Positions 22,055-34,527 of a stretch of 64,000 nt of DNA are shown here, in pieces; the stretch's first letter is position 1, and each line of letters opens with the position of its first letter. The translations under genes were made by a program, and so were the position numbers. The DNA is from Phyllostachys edulis (taxonomy: Eukaryota; Streptophyta; Magnoliopsida; Poales; Poaceae): assembly GCA_036346405.1 (NCBI GenBank), contig CM070548.1:86387333-86451332 (forward strand), read 5' to 3'. The notes under the pieces were generated by a model. It had not been told where the DNA came from. It saw only the letters and a list, made by a program, of their open reading frames with translations, and ran no database searches.

Positions 22055-25000
22055 CTTAAGCATAATATAATGGAATTATTAAGGATAACCAGACAAGTGT
22101 AGGACATAACTATCTAACTCTCAACATATCGATATACTAAAATAGCAAGCAATATTGTTGCATTTCAAAATACTAACTTAACAAAACTAGGAGCAATATG
22201 ATGCAAAAACAAAGTTCAAATGATGCTTGCCTTGCTGGAAGTCAAGTTGCTCACTCTTGGTGGTGTAATCGTCGACTTGCGGTAATTCGGACTCTATAGA
22301 AATAACATCATCGAATAAACACCGAGAAATAGCCAAAATCTCAAAATGCTCAAAAATGCATGAAATTTATACATCAGTAATACCATTATTTTATATTAAT
22401 TTAGGTGGAAAAATTATTCCATTTAGAGTTTACATGAGAGAGTTATAGCAGTTTGAAAATCACAAAGTAAGAAAATGCTGAAAAATCACTTTTATTATTG
22501 TTCATCCGATTTTAATTATTTAATAAACATTTGTAGAACAGTGGTGAAAAAGGATTAAATGGTTAAAAATATAATAAAACTTTATGTACAATAAAACTTG
22601 AATCACCCCATTTGGAGTTTATTTGCATTTTTTACGAATTTTCAAAGTTAACAACATTTTTAGTGTAAAAATAATTCGGTTCTGGAGCAAAACCCAATAT
22701 CATTATTTTCTGTGACAGAAAAAAATTCACAACTATTTCAAATTAAAGTACATTAAAAAAATGAAAACCAACAAAATTGGTTTCACTCATATTGGAGTTA
22801 AGATGTATTAGTTATGAATTTTTGAAGCTCTTTGAATTTACAGTACAAAAATAACTCAATTCGGAAATTATAAATGCATTAAATACTTTTCTCACCCGAG
22901 CTTACCTAGCCTCGGTCGCTGACGAGTAGGGTCCAGTGCATAGAGTCATTTTCTATTTATGTTTCTAAATTTAACTCATTCTGATAGGTGAGGCCTGTAG
23001 GTCATAGACTCGGTCCACATGCATAGTGCATGGACCGAGGGTCCATGAGTCGGGTCCATGGTCCACTGCTCAGTGCACTGTGCACTTAAAGTGCGGGACT
23101 CGCATGTCATACTCTAAGCAAAACCAGTTTAGTTTCCTCGTTTTCTGTTTGCGGTCCCACGTGTAAGTGACTCATTTCTTCTTTAAGAGAGTCACTAACT
23201 ATTGAGCAATCATTAGCACTTAATTGATCAGGATTCGCTGCTAATCACCTTGCTACAGTGCCGGTCAGAGTACGATAAAAACCCAAAAATGCAGTGGTTC
23301 ATTGCCGGGCTCGCCGCCGGCGAGGTGGTTCAGGCCAACGTGAACCAAGGGTAGGGATGGGTCCCTAATAGCCGTGCGCACCCAATGGTACCAGTAGCAA
23401 CCTCTATGGTGGCTCGTAACTGCAGCGTGTCGGAGATGGGCGGCGGTGTGCTTTGGCCAAAGGTGCATGCGACAATAAAGCTATGCGTTGTCCAAATAAG
23501 CGGGTGCCAATGCATCTACGTGTCTCATGGATGCTACCTGTGCGGAGAAGAGTGGCCGGGGATGGTCGGTGCTGCCTTGTCGACCGTGAGGTCCACAGCG
23601 GTGAAGGGGTTCAATGTGGAGAGGTCGATCTGGATATGGAGATGGGAATTGATTATTCAAGGGAGCTCAAGTGAGACCTATAGGTGGTGAACAAGCAAGG
23701 AATTGAGTACTAGCTTACCACGCTGGAGATGGAGAAGAAAGTTACCGTTTCGGCCGAAATAGGAGGAACTTCAAATTTTGGATGTTCCTACGAAGCATTG
23801 AGAAAATGCATTGAGGGGAAAACATCCTCATACCCTAAGGCACATGGTGACACACTTTAGAGAGGATAATACCAACTGGAGACACAAATGGCGTGGCGAA
23901 GCTTCATGGTGCAGCTGAGGGCGCACTCTGGAGCTGAAAATGGCACTGCGGTGTTCCTAGCGTTACAACCGAAAACAAAGGCTGGCATTAGCTCAAAAGG
24001 GGACGGTAATGAACAAAGAACAGAGAGGGCGCACAGGTGTGGTGTTTAGGGTAGAGCTCACATGGGTGTCTTCTTCCTCAGCCCCGAGAGGAAGAATGAG
24101 GATGAGGGGGGGTAGGGAATGGGGTTTATGCTCGGGCAAAGATGGGAAAGGCAACGACGTTTACCGGCGACACACGGGAGTGGAGGATGGAGGTGGTGGA
24201 TTGACGGTGTCAACTGGCGCAGCTTAGAGCTCAACAGAGACGTGGCGTGTGTGTCCTGCGTCGCCAATGGGAGGAGGAAGATGGAGTTGATGGGCAGGCT
24301 CGAGGTCGCAGCGGCACAAAGCGGTGTGGTCAGGCGTGGGTTCAAGCCAGGTGTGGTCTAGTTGGTTCGGTCAAGTCGATTGGCTCGGGTCAGACTCGAG
24401 TCCAACACCGTTTGGGTCCAACAGTTGACTGGTTTGATTTTAAATTCCCAGACTTTGACCGTGGGTTTAAAAAATAGCAAACAAAATCCTAAAAAACTGA
24501 TATTTTTTAGAGAGGTTCCTGGTTGACCTAGTACACATATAAAATTTCTAACCTCACTGTTCAAGTATTATTTGCTTGTTTTTAATTCTTTAACCGCAGG
24601 GTTATTGGAATGGGTTTTGATTTTTCTTAGGGTTGATTTGGTTCCTAAAAATTTGGGAACAATTATATTTATTCATGATAAATATTATAAGAGTTAAATA
24701 ATATATTTTCCAATGATGATCATAAGTTTTTGTTTCTGCTTTCATTTGGAGCTTTGGTTTGACTTGTATGTTTAAACTGAATGCAAGATTTTATACATTT
24801 GCTCCAAAAAATGAATGCATGATCATGCGATGCATCTTAATTTCATTTAATAAAAAAATGGGGATGTGACATTTATCTTGGCAATCGATGCTTTGCAATG
24901 CTTGTTACACACGACTACAAACCTAGGCTGGTATCACCTCTTAGCGGAAGGACGGTAAAGGCACGATTATCCCTATATGCAGATGATGCTATGATTTTCA

Positions 25001-25360
25001 TGTCACCATTCAAGGAAGACATAGACAATTTTAAAGGGGCTGCTTACCATTTTTGGGGAAGTCACAGGACTAAAGATAAACATCAACAAGAGTGCGGTCA
25101 TTCCAATTTAGTGTCAACACTTAGACCTAGACACCATTCTACTAACCTTCCCGGTCGCTCGGAAGTGCATGCCATGCATGTATTTGGGCTTGCTGCTCTC
25201 ACTATGAAGGCTAAGGGAAGTACATCTACAACCCCTCCTGGACAAGATCGAAACGAGATTTGCAGGTTATAAAGAGAAAATGCTATCGAGTGCTGGAAGG
25301 CTAACAACATTTAAGGTGGTACTCACTTCTATGCCCACCTACCATATGACACTGTCTGAC

Positions 25361-26688
25361 TGTTGGAGATATGCCCTAGAGGCAATCATAGAGATGATGA
25401 TATTTCATTGTATCCATGATTTGATAAATGTTCCTTGAATATTACCTTTGTGTTGATTAACAAGTATGTGACTTGTTTGTGAAACTCTTTACTTATATGG
25501 TTATTCTAAAGTTGTCCCTAGTCGGAGTTCATGTGAGGACACACGTGAATGATGGATTAGCACATGTATCGGTTGATGACCATGTTTCACGTGTCATAGA
25601 CATGGAGATGTCAAACCAATAATGTGGACACATGTTTAGAACATGGGGTTGGACCGACCCAACATGAGACATAACAATTATACTTATGGTTCTCTCTACA
25701 CAATGTGTACGCCTTGTCCTTAGACACGAGATTGTCGCATGTACTTGAGATGTGAATCGACCTACTTAGGGACTATCAAACGCTACTCCGTGAATCGGGT
25801 AGTTATAAAGGTAGCTTCGGGTTTGTCATGAAGCATCTTTGCGAGGCATGGTCGGTCGAGATGGGATTTGCCCTCTCCGAGAGAGATATCTCTGGCCCTC
25901 GAGTGATCGGATCCGTAAATGCATGGCCATGCTACTTAAGGTTAAGAGTTAACCTAGTAAGGGATTTCGGATCATAGGATCGAGATAGAGTGGTCGACTT
26001 GGAGCTCGGCCAGAATATCGTGAGGCAAAGGGATTGGCATGTACATAACGTTGTGATGGTTCGTCGATATGATCTTTGTGTGCGTTTAGGAGTTGGCACG
26101 TCTTGCTAGAGGCGCTACCAACTATTGACCAAGTATGTATACTCGCGTCATGTCTAAACATACGTGAACCTATAGGTCACACACACTTAAGTGAAGCCTA
26201 ATTCGGATTGGATCCGAATTAGATCGGGCATTGGGTCCTAATGGGCCTCTATTAGTAGAAGCCCATTGTAAGGACGTCTATAAAAGGAGGGCAAGGCGCG
26301 ACAGATTCATGATGAGTTTTTCGTGACATCCTCAAACCACGCCGCCACCCTCCCACGCCCTAGTCTCTCGCGCGGATCTAGTAGTCCGGCGTGCGTCGCT
26401 TCCTCCCGTACGTGTGGATACCTTTGGAGGCGCCGGATCTGTGGCGTTTGGACGAACCGCAAGAGAGGAGCCGGACGTGGGACGCCACGACGAGGACGAG
26501 GAAGTAGTACGACTACTCTACCCCGACGTGCTGCATCAACTTAGTATGACTACTCTGCCCCGACGTGATGCATCAATTCCGCACCTGCGCGTCTAGTGGT
26601 AAGACCGTGATCTATAACTGCAGTGATCTTGGTTTACGGGTAGAATTTTTATTAATTTGCGCTAGTGTAGCCTACCCGTAGCCCTTCA
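25361..26688 (+). mobile_element. Copia-type solo LTR (Angela/BARE-like)
   Basis: Starts TGTTGGAGATATGCCCTAGA, the signature start of grass Angela/BARE-type Copia LTRs, and ends CCCGTAGCCCTTCA. It is 1328 bp long and flanked by a perfect 5-bp duplication CTGAC (25356-25360 and 26689-26693). A promoter-like CTATAAAAGGAGGG is at about 26278. There is no internal domain. Removing it with one CTGAC brings the two LINE reading-frame halves back into register, which fixes the boundaries. Confidence 0.92.
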
Positions 26689-27570
26689 CTGACCTACCTG
26701 CATGGACTCGAAAACAGATTGACAAACACCGCAGGGCTTGGTTTTGGAGCGGAGATGACATGTGCACGGGGGGAAATGCTGGGTCAACTGGAATGTCGTG
26801 TGCCGCCCAAAAAAGCTAGGTGGCCTTGGAGTGCTTCAGCTCACCTTTTTTAGTTGGGCTCTATGCCTTCGTTGGTTGTGGTACCAATGGAAGGAGCCGG
26901 ACAAGCAATGGAATGGGACGCAATTGCCGATAAACGAGGTCGATCACCGATCACGCTCTGTTTCGTGCATCCACAAAAGTATCCTTGGAAAGTGGCAACA
27001 AGGCAAAATTCTAGAAAGACGCCTGGCTAAATGCCACACCTTTGAAAAACTTGGCCCCAAGTCTCTATAGTATCGTAGCGAAGAAAAATAGGAGAGTGCA
27101 GGAAGCACTATTGGAAAACAAATGGATAGCCGACCTCAGAAGAAAGATCACAAAGCACCATTTGGAGGATTTTCTGAGCCTATACAATAATACTGCCCAG
27201 GTAGTACTCACACCAGACATACCGGATGAAATAACCTGGAAATGGACGACAACAGAGACCTACTCGGCAAAGTCAGCATATCAAGCACAATTCTTGGGAT
27301 CAATCGAAAGAACCTATGTTAGTCTCATATGGAATGCATGGGCACCACATAAATGTAATTTTTTTGCATTGCTACTTGTCCAACAACGATTACCAATAGT
27401 AGATGTTCTATCAGTTCACCACATGCCAAATGATCATTGGTGCCCCTTCTGTACAAACCACCTAGAAACAACCCTTCACTTGTTTGTGGAATGTACCTAT
27501 ATACAAAAAGTTTGGAGCGTCATAGCAAACTGGGCACAACACAACAACCCATCTCTGACACAATGGCATG

Positions 27571-27680
27571 CTCAGGGTACCATCTTGATTGGTGGATGGA
27601 AAGATTTCAAAGAGAACAAGTCACGCTCAGGGTACCATCCTTGATTGGTGGATGGGAAGATTTCAAAGAGAACAAGTCAC
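27571..27680 (+). repeat. 55-bp tandem duplication within LINE ORF2
   Basis: Two adjacent copies, 27571-27625 and 27626-27680, share CTCAGGGTACCATC, TTGATTGGTGGATGG and AAGATTTCAAAGAGAACAAG with two or three differences. The unit length is not a multiple of three, so the duplication shifts the ORF2 frame. Confidence 0.9.
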
Positions 27681-28627
27681 TAACAGGAAAGGGAAAGGCT
27701 CCCTGATGATCTTGACTCTATGGCAAATCTAGAAAGAAAGGAACAGAAGGATCTTTCAACATCAAAGAAACGAAGCATTAGGGACAGTAGCGATCATTAA
27801 AGAAGAAGCTCGGGCATGGATAATAAGTGAGGCGACAAAACTGTTGGCCTACTTATCGATGGGAGACATTGCGCTTTCATGATAATCCATATAGCGCTGC
27901 AAACGCCTAGGGGCGCGATCATCGGCCGGACAATCCAAAATAGACAAAATCAATCCTCCGCTGCAACCCACGAGGCAACACAAATGCGAGCAAAAGAGTA
28001 GGCAATAAATGGTGGATTGGGTGCTATCGACTCATGATTAGGATAGTCAGGGCCATTGTGGCACCACAAAGGAGTGCCAAAGCTCCTGATAGAAAAGACC
28101 TTGTCGAGCTACAGTGCTAGCACCGACAATGAACCAAGCATGAACGTTAGGATGCTTCACTTCAATGTGGGAGGATGGCAGCATAGCCGACCACACATAG
28201 CAACCTGCGCATCGGAAGCCCAGAAGTCCAAGCTGAGAGAGGACCCAGTAGGGTTTTGAGACATGCTCCATCGCCCCCCCCCCACCGGGCATGGAATGGT
28301 AGAGCAAATGATGTGATGGCCGCTATTGGAGGTAGACACCTCTCAAGAAAGAAATCAACCCAAAACAGCGCCGAAATATATGAGAGTTTTTCTTTTTCTT
28401 CAGTTTTTTCCAGTTTTTTTTAGGGGTGGGGGGTCTGCATAGTGCATAGAGGGAAGCTTTTTTGCCTTGCCCCGATACCGCATCTTGCTTCTCTATAGTG
28501 TATGTTGTTTCTCTATTTTTTTCACTGTTTTTTCTGGGTATTTTGCCAGCCTGGCTAGGCTAGTTTCTCCAGCCTGACTCTCCTTCTTTAATGAAATATT
28601 GGCAATTCTCTTGCCATTTCATAAAAA

Positions 28628-28855
28628 TGGATAATGTTGCCACAACCTTTTGTGTCTATGACATGCGAGATCTAGTTGAAAAAAGTTTAGTATATCTTAC
28701 TTGCGGCTAGGAATAAGACACTAGCCTAACTTGATCAAACTTACCTAAGTCACTTGTGGCAAAGTAAGGCAATTTTTGGCTTCCAACCAAACAGCCCCTA
28801 AAGCTGGCTCAGTGCTATGCGGCGAGTCAAGTGGATGAGCAAAACCAGGCACATG
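28628..28855. mobile_element. MITE-like fragment
   Basis: Lies between the LINE tail and the hAT-like element. It ends near 28800 with GGCTTCCAACCAAACAGCCCC, the usual inward-facing end of grass MITEs. The matching outer end is not obvious; the left half may lie before the LINE at 14600-14745. The remainder (28801-28855) is unassigned. Confidence 0.4.
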
Positions 28856-29349
28856 GTTAGGGGTGAAAACGAATCGAATACGGACGGATAATGGCTCTGC
28901 CATATTTGTTTTCATATTTTTTCCTCTGATGCGAATATGAATACGAATATCCTGGATACAAATATGAATACGAATAATGTCGAATAGGGTCACAAATATT
29001 TTTTGGAACGTGAAAACCCCTTAAATTGTACGCCAGAAATTAACGAAAACATATAACTAGTTTATTTGACCCAAACATTCATGAATTGTTCATATTTTCA
29101 ACAACCACACATAACATTTGCACTTGCAAGATGTGTTAATTAGTTTATCATAGACATGACACTTAGTTTACCACATTTAGCTGATAACTCATAAGTCATC
29201 ACACATTTACACTTAGTTCATCACATACATAAAACTAAGTTCGCACTTAGTTCATCACACCTAGTTCATTAATGGCATAAATAGTCCGATAATATGTAGA
29301 TACCATGTCTCAAAAAATATGCATAGCAATACACTAGTTTATCACATAT

Positions 29350-30000
29350 TGTAACGACCAAAATTTTGTTTAGTTTAAAAATAAAAATTAATTAATTTAA
29401 TTTGTTGGTTTTCATTTGAAGTGTATTCGCTATTGAATAAAATTTCTAAACTCCAATTCAAATTCAAATATCAAATTCCATTTCAAATACCCTCCAAAAA
29501 CCAAATACAAATATCAGAATTTCAATCTCGGTTCTGGGCCAAAAATCCACTTTGCTTTGGGCCGAGCCCATTCTTTCTCCGGCCCACTGGCCTATCTTCC
29601 CTCTTTCTTCTTTCTTTCTTTCTTCTTCACTTCTTCTTCTTCTTCTTCCTCCCGACGCTTGCTCTGTTCGGTCAAGTACTACGCTACCCGATCGTCTGCA
29701 CCAAGTCGCCCACGTCGTGCCCCGCCATCAATGCACACCATCAACACCCCACTACCACGAGTATTCAAGCGTTGTCATTTCCCCTCGTCAGTGCATGCCA
29801 TCAATGTCGGTCGAAACCACCATCGACCACCCCATCGTGTCGCGCCCGCTCGTTTGCCACCCACACCTATAAAAGGAGAGCACTAGTACTACAATTCTTT
29901 ACCCCACACATTCCCCCAACTCCCACCTCCTCTAGAACCAATCCGCCACTAGCCACCACACCACCCCACCCCGATCTCTCTCTTCAGTGAGGATTTTGCC
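29350..30000 (+). mobile_element. Partial long LTR, 5' end only
   Basis: Starts TGTAACGACCAAAATTTTG and continues with the same AT-rich then GC-rich layout as the LTRs at 18571 and 56788. It includes AATTCAAATTCAAATATCAAA, a GGGCCGAGCCC / GGCCCACTGG stretch and a promoter-like CTATAAAAGGAGAGC at about 29868. The expected CCCGACA end and the GGCTATTCGAATAG block are missing, so it is truncated. The right boundary is approximate. Confidence 0.6.
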
Positions 30001-31033
30001 AAGCCATGTGCGTCATATCACGTTCCCGAGAGTCCTCCACCATTTCCCCTCTCCATTCGGCCAAGGAACCTCCGTGGAGCCGCACCGCCACCCCCTTCTT
30101 CTCTGGTGCTAACCGACGTTGCCCCGCAGAGTGTGGTGTTGGGGCACGCAGGTGCGCACATCCCTGGCGCACTCGGCATCGCATTGGCTACGTCCACTTG
30201 CACGGCGAGGACGACTCCCGTTACACTCAACACCACCAAGCTTGCCTTCTCCTCGTCGTCGGGTCAGTCGCTGGTGGTGCAACCCTTCGCGGTCATGTGA
30301 AGGGAGAACACGTGTGCCATGGCGGCGATCCACATGAGCGGCGCAGCTTGCAGCAGTGTGCGTGAGGAGTAGGGCCGGCCAGATTGCTGCTATTGGGTGT
30401 GCTCGTTTGTGTGCCGTTGGCCTAAATTAGACTTATCGTTGAGGAGGCGAGAAGACCAGACGCTCATTCTCTGATCGTGCCCTTGAGCAGACCGATCGTG
30501 GTAGAGACCCCGTGAGTACAGTTGGTCCGAGTCCTTGCTTGAGGCAAACAGTCGTTTTGGTGTGTCATGTGGACTATGGTTGTGCTCGTCGTCCCTTTCA
30601 TCATGGTGTGAGTGGAAGGGTTGTCCCCTCTCTTGCCCAAAGTTGTCCTGCCGGACATCCTGTTTGTGTTGTGTTAGATGTGGTCCCACGTGCTCTCTTT
30701 TTTGTTTGTCTTGTTTGTGGTTGCCATTTGGTGTTGTGTTGATGCTGGCGCAATCAATGGCGTTGAGTACACTGGAGTTGATGGTTGCATCTCAAGCCCT
30801 TACAAGTGTCATGGTTCCTAGTTTTGTGCCTTGCCTCGTTGATAGCTCGCCCTAGACTTCGTTGTTTGTTGGGGGTGGCATTTTGCCTTGTGGGTGTTGT
30901 TGGTGTTTTGGTAGGAGTTATAGTTTGAGACTTCTTTCCGGTGCTGGTGCTGGTGCCTTTGATGTAGCCCGTTGGGGTTGGTGTATTTCTTTTCTACTTG
31001 AAATGAAGGGCAAAGCTCCTCGGTAAAAAAAAA
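30001..31033 (+). mobile_element. Probable 5'-truncated LINE tail
   Basis: The end TTCTACTTGAAATGAAGGGC, then AAAGCTCCTCGGTAAAAAAA, closely resembles plant LINE 3' ends. The GT-rich sequence before it (about 30590-31000) looks like a LINE 3' untranslated region. The stretch 30001-30400 is GC-rich and coding-like but was not assigned, so the 5' boundary is uncertain. No target duplication was identified. Confidence 0.5.
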
Positions 31034-32100
31034 ACTCGTCAGGAAGGATTCGAGAGGTCCAACGCTTAGGCGTTTAACAGGAATTTCCAAATAGAACAGC
31101 GTGCAAGTGAAGTTTGTATCCGTACTAATGAACCGGAGAACACCATACGAGACTTGACAGTCTTCATGAGCTGCGCATTTTGGTGAGCTATAAGTGAACC
31201 ACGAATCACAAACCTCCTTGGAGATGGTGCTATTTGCCAAACCCTCAAGGACTAGATATACACTTACAAGAAAGTCAAGGACACGTACAAGTGGGAATGT
31301 TAAGTGGACCTATCTGAAAAACAGAGCAATATTTTACTTAGAATCGAATACAGTGCTTATGCATTATACATACGGTGTATGTCCTTGTCAGTGGTCACTT
31401 TCATGACACACACCCAATACACGCGTTGGGTTGCCATCCACAGCTAAAAAAATGATCTCAATCTCTCACTAAAAAAATGCGTATGATCGAACAGCATGAA
31501 GAGAAACCGGGCGCAATTAATACCGCATACATACACGCATCAGCTAGCAACTTTTATCGACCGCGCGGGCCGGGGATGGTGCACGCGTGTATAGTGTATC
31601 AGCCAGCCAGTGGCGTCGTCGATGATCCTGATATAAAAAAAAACACGCATTTGTTTCCATGCGACGTCGTTTTCGCCGGGAAGGCGACGGCGACGTTTCG
31701 TTCCGGCCCTCGATCAATGCCTTGTGGGCGTCGCCTTCGGTTAGGCCATTTCGCTAGCTTAGCTACATGCAGTTGCAGATTACTTGGACGTGCTGGAGCA
31801 GCGGGCCGGTATGGGCGCTGGCGTTGTGGTGGGACATGCATGGTTTGCTGTGATTCGCTGCCTCATGCTAGCGAGCTATCAGCTAGGAACTGTTGGTGAA
31901 ATAATAGGTGGCCAATCCAATCTGGTCTAAGTTGCATAGGTAGTGAAATAATAAGGTGGCACAAGAGGAAATTGTCGAGTATGGGCAATTTTAAGAGATT
32001 CCGAGGGCTTTATTGCCAAATTTCCTTATCTGCGTAAGTAACCCTGTAATTTTGAGAATCCCAGGGGCCCTTTGCAAAATTTATTTTTTTGGTTTTCTCC
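31034..32100. other. Unassigned DNA inside the hAT-like element
   Basis: No gene or transposon end recognised. There are low-quality open frames at 31477-31899 (+) and on the opposite strand. Confidence 0.5.
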
Positions 32101-33064
32101 TTTTTCGAATTTCCACCGGCAGCCCAATTTCTCAACCGGCCTACCCCGCCCGCATCAAAGTGGGAGCTAGGGTTTCCCTAGCTCCTGTTTTCATTGGCGA
32201 CGGCGCCCATTTGAGGCGGCAATGTCGGTGCAGCCCGTGCAGAGGTGGCAGCTGTCCATGGAGGACTCGTGGTGCGAGGCCGAGGAGAAGCGCGGCGCGC
32301 CTAATCGGCGGCGAGCTAGTCTTGTAGCCGACAACAGGCGTGAGGAGTTGCGCGATCGATCTTGGGCGGCGGCACCAGTCTTGGGTGGCTCAGACTAGGA
32401 GGTCTTGGCGTTAGCGGGTCGAGCCATGCGGCAATGCGGACCGGGAAGCGTGGCGCGACAGGTCCGTGCCATCGCGGTGGCGCGGATCGGGAGGCATGGC
32501 ATGACGGGTCCAAGCCATACTGACAATAGCGGACGGGCGGGCCGGGGCGAGTGTGGTGGCCGTCTTGGATCGTGCAATGGCCGTCTGGTGCGACTTCAAG
32601 CCGGTGTGGCGTGGTCTGAGGGCCGTCTGAGTGGAGCTTCAGCATGGGCGTAATTTGGAGGGTGGCGCGACTCTAGGCCGGGGCGTCGCGATGCGGTTTC
32701 GGGCCGACTGCCATGCGTGAATATATTTTTCGCGTACTGTTCATGCAATTACTGTTCATGTAATCGACCGATCGGCTTGGCCGGCGGCTTTATGTCTGCT
32801 CGCGGTAGATTAGAACGGATCTGTAATCCGCAGTGCAATCATCATCTACTCTTTCATGCAATTTACCGATCGACATTGTGCCGGCGATTTCAAGTCGACT
32901 CGCGGTAAATTAGAGCGGATTTGCACCGTCAGATAAAACAATATAGAAAGGAACAATTGCAGAATTGAAAGCAATCTAGAAAACGATTCGATCTACGGGC
33001 ATCGTTCTTGACGATTACCTTTTCAATCTGTGCAGGCCGGAGAGCATAGTCGTGCTGATAACGT
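32101..33064 (-). mobile_element. Possible internal remnant of a small-LTR retroelement
   Basis: This region adjoins the LTR-like block at 33065-33320 on its internal side. It begins (minus strand, from 33064) ACGTTATCAGCACGACTATG, which looks like a Copia primer-binding region. Two diverged copies of a roughly 115-bp phrase with CGATCGGC/CGATCGAC and CTCGCGGTAAATTAGA-like blocks occur near 32755-32830 and 32855-32930. The rest is GC-rich with no recognised gag or pol. Confidence 0.35.
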
Positions 33065-33320
33065 TGAGTAACTGTCGCTGGCGAGTACAGTCCGAGCAAT
33101 TACCTCGTAGGCAAACTCAGAATCGTAAGAACAATGCAAGAACACAAGAACATAATAGTAGATTGAATACAGAGATATGAGGGGACTTCTGGCTTTTCTT
33201 TATTACTCTTCTATAAAACCGTAGTACAATAGTTGGGGGACCCCTTTATATAGGCTACTGGATGGATGAGTAGCCCACCATGGGCAAGGCCTGAGCCCGA
33301 TTTCTTAAAAAAAAACAACA
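33065..33320 (-). mobile_element. Small Copia-like LTR
   Basis: On the minus strand it starts TGTTGTTTTTTTTTAAG, contains CCTATATAAAGGGG (a strong TATA box) and AATAAAGAAAAGCC (a poly(A)-signal-like site), and ends GCGACAGTTACTCA. TG...CA limits, a promoter, and an adjacent primer-binding-like sequence support a 256-bp LTR. A second copy was not found, so the element is partial. Confidence 0.55.
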
Positions 33321-34527
33321 GGGGGTGGGGATCGATGTGCCGTATGGTTATCAAACCCGGTGGTCGAACCAGTGGGTCACCCGTAGGATCACATGTTTTT
33401 TTTTATTTCATTTCATAATCATTCAAATGTTGATGTTCTAGTCTTTTTTTCTTCTTTGAATGAATATGTTTACATATGCTCCAATTTCTCTCACAACGAG
33501 ATGCATTACAGGTTTAGCTTAATACATGAATTGTCAACGTACATCTTACTATATATATCTTAGATCTAACTATATTAATATTTGATTGGAAAATAGAAGT
33601 GTAGAAATCTAACACTTATTTTAACTAGAGACTAGAGAGTAGACACAAGCAAAGCAAGCAAGTGGAGAAATGCATCGTGTCTTACTGATGGAGGCGAAGT
33701 TAAGCAGAGAACAGAGAGGAGTTGTCGGTCGCAATGAGAGAGAGAGAGAGAAAGATGAAAAAAATTTATGTGTATCTATCAATTTTACAAGAGGATTCCT
33801 ACTAAAACCTGGTAACACCCAAAGTACTAACACGCCCTTCAATTTTGTCTTCAAAGTTCTTTCATTTGAGGGTTTTTTCTGGTCTATTGGCATCATGAGC
33901 AAAACCCGACTGAGTTAGCTGAGTCGACGAAAACCCAACCAGGTCAACCGGTTTTCCCGAATCAATTACATCTTCGATCATGTGAGTGTGCCCTGCCTCG
34001 CAAAACCTCCATACCCAATTTTTTCCGGCTCAACCACCGGTCCGGTCCTGGTTGACCTGGTTTTAGGAGAAGGCGAGCAAGAGAGCATCCCGATCAACTA
34101 CATTCCCGGAATCACAACCAACTGCATGCAATTTGTTTTGGCTTTCGGATGACAAATCGACGGTTCGGACTTTGGAGTGACCTAATAGATGGAAAATAAG
34201 GGGGCAGGATTTGTTAATTTGATCAGGCAACAACTAATATGAGCCGTTGTTGCACGATCCAACGACCCATGGATCTTGTAGTACGTACTTAGGGATGATT
34301 CAGATCCACCGGAGAATGGAGAAGTGCCCATGCCTCGTTGGGAGTGAAGATAGCAGTTCCCTTTTCCCGATGATATGTGATAGCATACATCATCAAGAAA
34401 TCTAGAATGTCCCTTGTTCTTTTTAATTTAAGGATGGTCCAATTTTGTTAGTTGGTATAGATGTTGTTCCATAACCATATTTGCTCTAGCTAGCTCCACC
34501 ACTGAGACACGGTCGTTGCTGACGTAC
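33321..34527. other. Unassigned DNA inside the hAT-like element
   Basis: A GA-rich microsatellite is present near 33735-33752. No coding region or transposon end was recognised. Confidence 0.5.

Larger units (their letters stand above)
17247..24871 (-). mobile_element. Long solo LTR, reverse orientation (interrupted)
   Basis: Starts TGTGAGGACACCCGGG and ends GGGATGTGACA (TG...CA), flanked by a perfect 5-bp target duplication TTTAT (17242-17246 and 24872-24876) inside the LINE reverse transcriptase. On the minus strand it begins TGTCACATCCCC and ends GGTGTCCTCACA, matching the TGTAAC-type start and ACA end of the other long LTRs in this window. There are no gag-pol, primer-binding or polypurine sequences, so it is a solo LTR. 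Without the nested insertion (18571-21799) it is about 4.4 kb. It carries the shared GGCTATTCGAATAG-type block at 18097-18121 and a (TA)n microsatellite. Very long LTRs of this kind are typical of grass Ty3/Gypsy chromoviruses (inference). Confidence 0.85.
15271..27882 (+). pseudogene. LINE ORF2 (endonuclease/reverse transcriptase), broken
   Basis: The N-terminal APE-type endonuclease is clear: ILSWNVRGLN, LYLQETKL, WLILGDFNMIY and VSDHYPLLVSA at 15271-15990. The reverse transcriptase follows: KASGPDGFTGCFYKETWE, ISLIHSMAKLISKVLSLRL and KLDISKAFD. The motif GDSLSPYLF is cut by the LTR insertion at 17247, and the catalytic YADD is at 24976-24987 beyond it. The zinc-binding tail (HKCNFFALLL to WCPFCTNHLETTLHLFVECT) is at 27349-27520, and the C-terminus ends at 27882. 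Breaks include in-frame stops at 16336 (TAG), 17059 (TAA) and 17068 (TAG), frameshifts near 24900-25260, a 55-bp tandem duplication at 27571-27680, and two LTR insertions. The fragment is not functional. Confidence 0.93.
14750..28627 (+). mobile_element. LINE (non-LTR retrotransposon), degenerate, split by two LTR insertions
   Basis: A 5'-truncated plant LINE. It has an ORF1 C-terminal remnant (14766-15002), an ORF2 with endonuclease, reverse transcriptase and zinc-knuckle regions (15271-27882), and a 3' untranslated region. It ends at TTTAATGAAATATTGGCAAT, then CTCTTGCCATTTCATAAAAA (28627), the usual form of grass LINE tails. It is interrupted by a solo LTR at 17247-24871 (itself carrying another) and a Copia solo LTR at 25361-26688. 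Removing both with one copy of each target duplication leaves about 4.9 kb of LINE. Nonsense codons and frameshifts make it inactive. The exact 5' end and the LINE's own target duplication were not resolved. Confidence 0.93.

Noticed and set aside
21904..22107. Minus-strand frame with a long Tyr-Ile repeat
   Set aside because: It is the translation of a (TA)n microsatellite.
33065..33320. Complete Copia element with two LTRs
   Set aside because: Only one LTR-like block and a primer-binding-like site are visible; no second copy or pol sequence was found to the left.
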